DNA of 5,510 bases. Origin: Methanosarcinaceae archaeon (GTDB taxonomy: Archaea > Halobacteriota > Methanosarcinia > Methanosarcinales > Methanosarcinaceae). Below are positions 1 to 5,153 of the stretch, one piece after another. The position numbers were made by a program, and so were the translations under genes. Positions within the stretch are counted from its first letter, which is position 1. Every line of letters starts with the position of its first letter. The stretch is taken from NCBI GenBank assembly GCA_030609665.1, contig JAUWBW010000131.1:1-5510 (forward strand), given 5' to 3'. The notes under the pieces were generated by a model, which had not been told where the DNA came from, made no database searches, and saw nothing but the letters and a program-made list of their open reading frames with translations.

Positions 1-300
1 ACTGCATTCTTTGTTGCATGGCTCACATCCCTCAATCCAATGATGGCAGCCGGCTGGTTTGCAGGACTTATGGAAGCAAAACAGCGAAACCCGACAACCG
101 AAGATTTCAAGATGCTGGTGGAAGTCGAAACCACAAGCGAGATGATGAACAACGGGCTTTTCCGCGTAATACTTGTTGCCGCTTTTGCGAATATCGGGAG
201 TATGATAGGAACGTTCCTTGGTGTTTATGTGATGATGCAGGTTGCAGGTATCGACCCGAGGGATGTTATTAGTGCAGGGTTTGCAGGGCTTGGGCTTTAG
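1..300 (+). CDS. TraB/PrgY-family membrane protein, C-terminal end (5' truncated)
   Basis: The frame is open from the first base and ends at TAG 298-300, giving the last 99 residues of a protein that starts outside the window. Seen: a hydrophobic stretch with SLNPMMAAGWFAGLMEAK, a polar linker with NPTTEDFKML, and a second hydrophobic segment with LFRVILVAAFANIGSMIG followed by TFLGVYVMM. The proline-containing 'TSLNP..AAGW.AGL.EA' block, then a 'R.ILVAA.AN.GS.IGTF' helix near the end, is typical of the membrane C-terminus of archaeal TraB-family proteins (relatives of the enterococcal pheromone-shutdown protein PrgY/TraB). In that family an N-terminal TIKI/GumN-like domain precedes the membrane part; it lies upstream of this window. 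The cellular role in archaea is not established. It is convergent with ftr. The identification rests on remembered family pattern, not on a search. Confidence 0.75.
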   Translation, partial: TAFFVAWLTSLNPMMAAGWFAGLMEAKQRNPTTEDFKMLVEVETTSEMMNNGLFRVILVAAFANIGSMIGTFLGVYVMMQVAGIDPRDVISAGFAGLGL

Positions 301-346
301 TTTTGAAAGTGATTGTTTGTATAGATGTTTTTGAGGACAGAGCAAT

Positions 347-396
347 CCGCCGCAGGCGGCACAGCCCTTCAAAAAGCATTTGAATAATATTTTTTT
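347..396 (+). terminator. Candidate terminator downstream of the TraB-family gene
   Basis: Two small stem-loops lie 45-85 nt after the TraB stop. The first is CCGCC-GCA-GGCGG (347-351 with 355-359). The second is a perfect 6-bp stem TTCAAA/TTTGAA (368-373 with 379-384, loop AAGCA), followed six bases later by a run of seven T (390-396). Stem plus T-run is compatible with termination in archaea, where the T-run matters most. The stretch also overlaps the possible decayed gene described at 325-653, so the hairpins could be accidental. Confidence 0.4.
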
Positions 397-517
397 AAAT
401 CCAATGAACTGGTGGATAATTCTGTTATTTCCATTTTGGAAACAATAGCGGCCTATGGCAAAAATTGCAATATCAGATATATAACTGACATTTTGATGAG
501 GAGATACTAAGGAAATC

Positions 518-542
518 AGTTGTTGCAAAATTTGCAACAACT
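518..542. repeat. Perfect 25-nt palindrome (12-bp arms, 1-nt centre)
   Basis: AGTTGTTGCAAA (518-529), a single A, then TTTGCAACAACT (531-542): twelve of twelve bases pair. The symmetry is too long to expect by chance in 5.5 kb. It could be the binding site of a dimeric regulator, a cruciform, or a remnant of a mobile element end. It lies inside the third piece of the decayed frame, where it reads as SVVAKFATT. No intact gene starts next to it, so an operator role has no obvious target. Confidence 0.7.
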
Positions 543-639
543 ACCGTAGACAACGCACCCCGCCATTCTAAGAAACTAATTACTGACGTTCAGATTACTT
601 TTTCCCACATTTTTACAGAGGGTGAACTGGCGCTAGAAT

Positions 640-666
640 CAGTTATCCGGTAATTCCAGATAACTG
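640..666 (+). terminator. Hairpin across the end of the decayed frame
   Basis: CAGTTATC (640-647) and GATAACTG (659-666) form a perfect 8-bp stem; after one mismatch GG/CC can pair around a TAATT loop. The loop contains the TAA (651-653) ending the decayed frame, an arrangement resembling the ftr terminator. There is no T-run behind it, so termination is uncertain; a chance inverted repeat is possible. Confidence 0.3.
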
Positions 667-810
667 TCGATGATTACATTCACTAAGGTTAACATATATG
701 AAAAATGCCGTCTGTGGCGGTCGCATTGTTTTTTGTTTCAACTAAAACAATCACATTTATGCATTCAGCATATCAGCTAAACAAATCGAAAACACAAAAT
801 CAAACCAAAA
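654..810. other. Non-coding AT-rich spacer
   Basis: I see no coding content on either strand. Small structures only: AATGC/GCATT (704-708 with 723-727) followed by T6 (729-734), which could be a weak + strand terminator, and ATTGTTTT/AAAACAAT (725-732 with 744-751, 11-nt loop). These two overlap and cannot form together. ATG 698 opens only 14 codons. Confidence 0.5.
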
Positions 811-845
811 GAAAAAAAAAAGAGAACGACCTTACAAAAGGTCGT
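811..845 (-). terminator. Intrinsic-type terminator of ftr, overlapping its stop codon
   Basis: On the minus strand the sequence reads ACGACCTT-TTGT-AAGGTCGT (845 to 826): a perfect 8-bp stem with a 4-nt loop. TCTC and an unbroken run of ten T (821-812) follow. The 5' arm and loop consist of the last ftr codons (Asp-Leu-Leu), and the TAA (834-832) sits at the loop/3' arm junction. Stem plus T10 is a strong termination signal; archaeal RNA polymerase responds mainly to the T-run. Confidence 0.85.
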
Positions 846-1725
846 GTAAATTAAACTTGTGTGGTCCAAGAGTTCCGCCGTAGTTTCCTGCTGTGATTGA
901 CTTCACGCCAGGAATTGTTACTGCTGCCTTGATACCTGCTGCTGTTGCCTTTCCGACAGCATCAACGCTTATACCATTGATAACGATCTCATATACTGCA
1001 TTAACATCAGCAGGGATCTCGGTACCCTCGATCTGGTCCTTGATCGATGGGCAGAATTTCTCATTTGCGGTTGCCTTCAAGAACGTGTACTTGTTTGCTC
1101 CGGGCTTTGAACCGCTTGAAACAATTCCACCGGGGAACGGTGTAATTGAACCTTCAAGTTGCTGGATCGCTTCAACTGCAACCTCTGCTGCCGTAAGACC
1201 GCTCATCTGGCTGTCTGCAAGCATAAAGAAGTTACCGCCTGCCACACCATCAACTGCTCCGATCGAGTTCTCAACCAAAAAGTCGCCTTCCATCATAGGA
1301 ATTCGGTGCATCTTCCTGCCTGCGATCTCGGTCTCGGTCTCCGTGCCGTCTGCAAAGAACTTGAGTTTGAAACCAGTGTCAAACTGCTTCTCAGCGTCAG
1401 GAAGACCGTTGAACACAGCGGTTGTAGGTGCTGTCAAAATGCACTGTCCAACACGCTCAAGTACCTGCTGTTCGAGTGACTTGTAACCGAACGTGCATAT
1501 CTGGATATACACACCGGGTCTGCCGTCAGGTGTCTCATCGCCGCTCACGAACTTCTCAATTCCGGCTTCTGCAGGACACATGATAACTGACGTACCAAAT
1601 CCTGTCGCTTCCTGTGCAGCCACCTTTGCCCAGTGCTTTGTTGCTGCCGTGATCAATACCCGTGCCACTTTAATAGGGAACGCTTCTGCATATGTATCTT
1701 CTATCTCTACTCCATTAAGTTCCAA
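832..1725 (-). CDS. ftr: Formylmethanofuran:tetrahydromethanopterin formyltransferase
   Basis: Ftr (EC 2.3.1.101) is a cytosolic enzyme that transfers the formyl group from formylmethanofuran to tetrahydromethanopterin (tetrahydrosarcinapterin in Methanosarcinales). This is the second step of CO2 reduction to methane, run in reverse when methyl groups or methane are oxidised. The 297 residues match the usual full length. Family-characteristic stretches are visible throughout: MELNGVEIEDTYAEAFPIK at the start, ATGFGTSVIMCPAEAG (about 41-56), DGRPGVYIQICTF, LTAPTTAVFNGLP, GAVDGVAGGNFF, ITPFPGGIVSSGSKPGANKY, CPSIKDQIEGTEIPADVNAVYE, and AGNYGGTLGPHKF near the end. The start is TTG (1725-1723), fixed by the conserved N-terminus and by AGGAG (1741-1737), 11 nt upstream. 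No ATG occurs near the N-terminus; the next Met is residue 49. It is the last of four minus-strand genes, 102 nt after the membrane-protein gene, and has its own terminator. No truncation or frameshift is seen. Confidence 0.97.
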   Translation of the reverse strand: MELNGVEIEDTYAEAFPIKVARVLITAATKHWAKVAAQEATGFGTSVIMCPAEAGIEKFVSGDETPDGRPGVYIQICTFGYKSLEQQVLERVGQCILTAPTTAVFNGLPDAEKQFDTGFKLKFFADGTETETEIAGRKMHRIPMMEGDFLVENSIGAVDGVAGGNFFMLADSQMSGLTAAEVAVEAIQQLEGSITPFPGGIVSSGSKPGANKYTFLKATANEKFCPSIKDQIEGTEIPADVNAVYEIVINGISVDAVGKATAAGIKAAVTIPGVKSITAGNYGGTLGPHKFNLHDLL

Positions 1726-1793
1726 AAAAATCCCTTCTCCTGAATATTTATGTACTTATTACATTACAAGTATAGATACAACACAATTGCAAT

Positions 1794-1801
1794 ACATATA
1801 T
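1794..1801 (-). promoter_or_regulatory. Candidate TATA box for ftr
   Basis: The minus strand reads ATATATGT here, 69-76 nt before the TTG start, in the 102-nt gap after the membrane-protein gene. Transcription starting about 25 nt downstream would give a leader of roughly 45 nt containing the AGGAG site. A second TATA-like word, CATAAATA (1743-1750), is too close: it would put the start at the TTG and exclude the ribosome site. The palindrome ATTGCAAT (1786-1793) follows immediately. Read-through from upstream cannot be excluded. Confidence 0.35.
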
Positions 1802-1827
1802 CCTTCGAAATGTACCGACTCAATTTT

Positions 1828-3444
1828 TCACTTACGACCCGGGGACATTCTCTGGTAAGCATCCTCAAAAAAGGAATACATCTCGCCCTCTGAATCCGTG
1901 CCCTTATACTTACCCAACTCAAAAACAGCATCATTAACACTGACAGACAACGCCTCGACCCTTGACAATCTGGAAAGTGCTGCCGCAGATGTGGTTACTG
2001 CCACCTTGAGTTGTTCCTTGATCGATGTCTCGCATATTTCCAGAATTGCTGCAACCGCCCCCGATGCACCTTCATCAAGACCGTTCTCTGATGCATACTC
2101 ACCCTGATGTTCGATCGCTGCCACAACTCTTGAAACCTCTGTTTCAGAATGAATCCGCACAACTGCGATCCCAATATCACGAAGCGCGCCGATCACATCT
2201 TCAATACCAGAACTTCCAAGTGACTGCCCAAGTTCCCGCATGCCTGATATAACCTCCCACAAAGCCTTTGGCTTCTCCCCTTCCCTCTGTTGCTGCGATG
2301 ATTTAAGCCCGATATCACGAAGTGCGATCACAGCCTGTTTGGTTGATGCATAAAGCTCATTTTCACTGGAAAGTTTTGCAATTTCCATAAGCGCACCCTT
2401 AACCTCAAGTAATGCTGCGTCATGGTAATTAGCAGCCGCTTCAAAACCGATATTCTTGAGGATCACAACCGCTTTTTCCACCGAATCTATCTGTTTCGCA
2501 CCTGACGATACGAAAGCGATCTTGCCGCTTACTGCCGCTAACTTTTGCTGTGCCTTTTCATCATGTGCATGTTTCTTCAAAGCTTCAAAAATTGAATCTA
2601 TTGTAATAAGGCACTCAACTGCCGCTGTTTCACTGCCGCTCGTCGAGGAGGCATATCCAATGTTGCCAATAGCATCGATAACCTCACCAAGTACAACACT
2701 TTCCTTCTCCAGCATAGCCAATACTCCGACCTGATACAAATGAGAATTAAGATGTTTAGCAATCGTCACCGTGCCTTTTGATCCTGTTATGACCTTTAAA
2801 CCGAATCCTGAGATTGAACGGATACCAATTCTGGCAGTTGTATGGTCGTGGTCTCGAACAGCGCCCCTTATAATATCAACCGCAGGCTGCACAGGGTCGA
2901 TCGAATACACACCAGCCGCGCTTTTTCGACAGGCTTCTGTCAGGTCGTATGCAGTAGTATCACTTGTGATATGTTCAAACCTCTGTGAGGTATGCTCCTT
3001 ATACAATGAATCGGCTACCAAAAACCCGATCCCTCCAATACCAAATGCAGAGACTGTGATTATTGGAACAGTGTTTGCCTGATGCGTACCCAGAAGATTC
3101 CATGTTGATGCAGCAAGTGCAGCCGTGCCTACAATGTATGAAATTGCAGTCATAACCGCCGTGTTCTTTGTAGGCAGCCAGACACACAGTACCCATACAC
3201 CAGCAAATACAAGAGATATTGCCATGTTTATCTGTATGACTGCCACGTCCGCGATATTCTCACCTGTCAATAAATTCGCCAATACCGCCATCTGAATAAC
3301 AAAAGCACCGATCGCAAGATCTGCGCCTATACCGGAAATTGAGAGTTTGAGACGGTTCCTAAGAAAAATGTCAGATAGAACAAACAAAGCAATAAAACCA
3401 ATTATTATTGCGGCATCAACGATATCAGTTATGAGAATTTGCAT
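1828..3444 (-). CDS. Five-helix membrane protein with C-terminal helical repeats, function unknown
   Basis: I do not recognise this protein. From ATG 3444 it has 538 residues; an in-frame TTG at 3450 would add two. The first 150 residues hold about five hydrophobic segments (roughly 8-28, 42-62, 69-90, 97-117, 126-147). The rest (about 155-538) is soluble, Ala/Ile/Val-rich and probably all helical. A motif close to A-L-R-D-I-G recurs: AIGNIG (about 258), ILKNIG (328), ALRDIG (374), GMRELG (401), ALRDIG (420), with related helices such as AAILEI (465). Uneven spacing (19-70 residues) suggests a degenerate HEAT/ARM-like helical stack, a form that usually binds proteins. The segment YSIDPVQPAVDIIRGAVRD (about 180) following the membrane block faintly recalls DUF2254 membrane proteins; that is a guess. 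It ends in TGA 102 nt before ftr and starts 91 nt after the channel gene. Family members are probably confined to methanogens or their relatives, but this is untested. Confidence 0.85.
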   Translation of the reverse strand: MQILITDIVDAAIIIGFIALFVLSDIFLRNRLKLSISGIGADLAIGAFVIQMAVLANLLTGENIADVAVIQINMAISLVFAGVWVLCVWLPTKNTAVMTAISYIVGTAALAASTWNLLGTHQANTVPIITVSAFGIGGIGFLVADSLYKEHTSQRFEHITSDTTAYDLTEACRKSAAGVYSIDPVQPAVDIIRGAVRDHDHTTARIGIRSISGFGLKVITGSKGTVTIAKHLNSHLYQVGVLAMLEKESVVLGEVIDAIGNIGYASSTSGSETAAVECLITIDSIFEALKKHAHDEKAQQKLAAVSGKIAFVSSGAKQIDSVEKAVVILKNIGFEAAANYHDAALLEVKGALMEIAKLSSENELYASTKQAVIALRDIGLKSSQQQREGEKPKALWEVISGMRELGQSLGSSGIEDVIGALRDIGIAVVRIHSETEVSRVVAAIEHQGEYASENGLDEGASGAVAAILEICETSIKEQLKVAVTTSAAALSRLSRVEALSVSVNDAVFELGKYKGTDSEGEMYSFFEDAYQRMSPGRK

Positions 3445-3466
3445 ACACAATGATATAGTGGGAATT

Positions 3467-3475
3467 TATTTTAAA
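3467..3475 (-). promoter_or_regulatory. TATA box of the membrane-protein gene, probably for a leaderless mRNA
   Basis: The minus strand reads TTTAAAATA, close to the archaeal consensus TTTAWATA, with 22 nt between it and ATG 3444. Archaeal transcription usually starts about 25 nt after the box, which would be at or next to the ATG. No Shine-Dalgarno-like sequence occurs before the ATG (AATTCCCACTATATCATTGTGT holds none), so a leaderless transcript is the simplest reading. Confidence 0.5.
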
Positions 3476-3535
3476 TTATGGATTGATAAGATTACACACA
3501 GTCATCTACAATTGAAAATACGGTGTGTCCTATAT

Positions 3536-4417
3536 TCACAATTTCGCCCCACATATCTTGCAGAACTCCGCATCCACATCATGCCCTTCCGCACTACACT
3601 CATGGCATACCCGGATTATACTACATGAACTGCCTGTCGACTCTATCTTTGAAGCGTAAGCTATCTCGGCAGTGACAATACCTGTCGGCACTGCTATGAT
3701 TCCATATCCAATTATCATGATACACATTGCCAACCCCTGTCCGAGAGGCGTTTGTGGCACGATATCTCCATAACCAACGGTCGTAAGCGTGATCACAGCC
3801 CAATAAACACTTAGTGGGATACTGCTAAACCCATGCTCTGTCCCCTCGATGACATACATAGCAGAACCAAGTATGATCACCAGGTTCACAACAGCGAACA
3901 GGAACAATGTGATCTTCTGTCTACTGGCACGCAGAGCCCTTATCAACAGGTCCGCTTCAGTGATATACTGTACGAGTTTGAGAACACGGAATACACGAAG
4001 CAGCCTCAGAACCCTGATAACTACAAAGTACTGACTTCCGGGCAGGAACAGGCTGAGATAGGTCGGTATGATCGCCAGAAGGTCAACGACCCCAAAGAAA
4101 CTGGTGGCGTACCTGACCGGGCGCCCGATAGAGATCAGGCGCAGGAAATATTCGATCGTGAACAGGATCGTGAACATCCATTCAAACGAATGGAGCAGGT
4201 CGCCATGGGATGCATTTACAGCACTGACACTATCAAGCATTACAACAATGACGCTCAACATGATACTGACGATCAATGCCTCATCGAATAATTTGCCGGC
4301 AGGCGTGTCAGATTCAAATATTATCGAATATATCCGGTTTCTCAAGCCGTTGCCGAATCCTGACTCCGACCCCGATATATCGTCTTTCGATGTATCCCCA
4401 TATTGTCTATTGCTCAT
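3536..4417 (-). CDS. Voltage-gated potassium-type channel with C-terminal zinc ribbon
   Basis: Six-transmembrane ion channel (Kv-like ion transport family), 293 residues from ATG 4417. A polar N-terminus of about 35 residues precedes S1 (about 43-63), S2 (79-97) and S3 (103-122). S4 (about 131-148) reads VIRVLRLLRVFRVLK, with four arginines and a lysine at every third position: a voltage sensor. S5 is about 170-190. The pore has the potassium selectivity filter TVGYGD at 213-218, and S6 is about 225-250. The tail carries CHEC...CKIC (Cys 271, 274, 286, 289), a zinc-ribbon-like pair common at the end of prokaryotic Kv channels. It should conduct K+ through the membrane as a tetramer. The start overlaps the nth end by 11 nt (ATGAGCAATAG), with AAGG 7 nt before the ATG; in-frame ATG 4423 and GTG 4444 are alternatives, less well placed. 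Coupling to nth translation is likely. The gating signal is unknown. Confidence 0.93.
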   Translation of the reverse strand: MSNRQYGDTSKDDISGSESGFGNGLRNRIYSIIFESDTPAGKLFDEALIVSIMLSVIVVMLDSVSAVNASHGDLLHSFEWMFTILFTIEYFLRLISIGRPVRYATSFFGVVDLLAIIPTYLSLFLPGSQYFVVIRVLRLLRVFRVLKLVQYITEADLLIRALRASRQKITLFLFAVVNLVIILGSAMYVIEGTEHGFSSIPLSVYWAVITLTTVGYGDIVPQTPLGQGLAMCIMIIGYGIIAVPTGIVTAEIAYASKIESTGSSCSIIRVCHECSAEGHDVDAEFCKICGAKL

Positions 4418-5096
4418 AGTCATGCCTTGACGGGCACAATGCACTCACGACACATGCCCCACATTTCGGTTTTCGTGCCACACATACCCTGCGACCATGG
4501 AGTATCAACGTCATGGACAGGGTTTCCCAATCTTCCCTTCTGGCAATATCCATTAAATCCTTTTCTATCTTCACAGGATTGGTGTTCTCTGTCAAACCGA
4601 GCAGGTTTGATAACCTCTTCACATGGGTGTCAACAGCGATCCCCTCAACAACGCCGTGTCCCCTTGCCAGAACGATGTTTGCGGTCTTCCTGGCAACTCC
4701 GGGAAGTGTAAGGACATGTTCCATTGTGTCCGGAATTCGTGAATCAAAATCAGAGATGATAATCCGGGCACTTTTCTTGATATTCTTTGCCTTGTTCCTG
4801 TAAAAACCTGTGGAATATATATCCTTTTCAAGTTCACGGATATCCGCATTTGCAAAATCCTCAACGGTCTTGTATTTTTTGAACAGGACATCTGTCACCT
4901 TGTTGACCTGCGCATCAGTGCACTGCGCCGAGAGTATGGTGGCAACCAGAAGTTGCAATGGATCATTAAAATGCAGTTCCGGCGCAGCATCGGGGTATTC
5001 AGCCTGAAGCAATGTCCAGATGCGGTTGAAGTTGTGGATATTGTTTCCAATACCTTTTGTCGTGTTCTTTGAGTTATTTACCAATATGTTACACAC
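4407..5096 (-). CDS. nth: Endonuclease III (DNA glycosylase/AP lyase)
   Basis: Base-excision repair enzyme that removes oxidised pyrimidines and cuts the abasic site. In the 229 residues: a core beginning PLQLLVATILSAQCTD (about 46-61), the helix-hairpin-helix LPGVARKTAN (131-140) with catalytic Lys137, and AVDTHVKRL with catalytic Asp156. Next is a [4Fe-4S] loop Cys205-x6-Cys212-x2-Cys215-x5-Cys221, exactly the endonuclease III spacing; all key residues are present. The start is GTG 5096 with AAGG only 3 nt before it. No ATG exists in the N-terminal 100 codons, and this start gives an Asn-rich extension of about 20 residues before the region where E. coli Nth begins, so the true start is somewhat uncertain. 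It is the first gene of the minus-strand group, and its stop codon lies within the channel gene's start region. MutY is excluded by the short length and absence of its C-terminal domain. Confidence 0.95.
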   Translation of the reverse strand: MCNILVNNSKNTTKGIGNNIHNFNRIWTLLQAEYPDAAPELHFNDPLQLLVATILSAQCTDAQVNKVTDVLFKKYKTVEDFANADIRELEKDIYSTGFYRNKAKNIKKSARIIISDFDSRIPDTMEHVLTLPGVARKTANIVLARGHGVVEGIAVDTHVKRLSNLLGLTENTNPVKIEKDLMDIARREDWETLSMTLILHGRRVCVARKPKCGACVVSALCPSRHDYEQ

Positions 5097-5130
5097 TTTC
5101 CTTTTTGTGATATTACTTTGCTCCTGCTCC

Positions 5131-5138
5131 TATATATC
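5131..5138 (-). promoter_or_regulatory. Candidate TATA box for nth
   Basis: The minus strand reads AAGATATATAGG around here, 35-42 nt before GTG 5096. A start about 25 nt downstream gives a very short leader (around 10-15 nt), just enough to hold AAAAAGG. GGAGCAGGAGC lies between box and start; it could mimic ribosome sites but is too far upstream. This would drive nth and the coupled channel gene. Confidence 0.45.
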
Positions 5139-5153
5139 TTATTATGTGAATGA

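Larger units (their letters stand above)
325..653 (+). pseudogene. Decayed reading frame of unknown family (one stop, one frameshift)
   Basis: No intact gene fits here, but three consecutive + strand pieces look protein-like. ATG 325 opens a 20-codon piece (MFLRTEQSAAGGTALQKAFE) ending at TAA 385-387. The same frame continues with ...NELVDNSVISILETIAAY and GKNCNIRYITD, then runs out at TAA 508-510. Shifting frame near 489-491 gives HFDEEILRKSVVAKF, ATTTVDNAPRHSKKLITDV and QITFSHIFTEGELALESVIR, ending at TAA 651-653. One missing base near 490 would join pieces two and three as ..YITD-x-FDEEILRKS. The ATG lies 24 nt after the TraB stop with an AGTGAT sequence upstream, so it could have been the next gene of that operon. 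I do not recognise the family; the content is amphipathic and probably helical. The last 54 codons are the most convincing part, and the piece before 387 is the weakest because it overlaps possible terminator hairpins and a repeat-like word. A chance run of open frames is the alternative. Confidence 0.42.

Noticed and set aside
698..742. 14-codon frame from ATG 698 as a small protein gene
   Set aside because: Very short, no ribosome site, no support other than an ATG.
725..751. ATTGTTTT/AAAACAAT inverted repeat as a terminator or regulatory RNA
   Set aside because: All-AT-rich stem with an 11-nt loop is weak, and T/A-rich spacer produces such pairs by chance.
893..1486. 197-codon open frame on the + strand inside ftr
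   Set aside because: It is antisense to a certain ftr gene, has no family resemblance, and is explained by the codon bias of the real gene.
3494..3528. ACACAC/GTGTGT inverted repeat after the channel gene as its terminator
   Set aside because: A 23-nt loop, a simple-sequence stem and no T-run behind it.
3833..4291. 152-codon + strand open frame opposite the channel gene
   Set aside because: It mirrors the channel coding strand and has low-complexity charged content (many D, Q, E). No promoter or ribosome site was seen.
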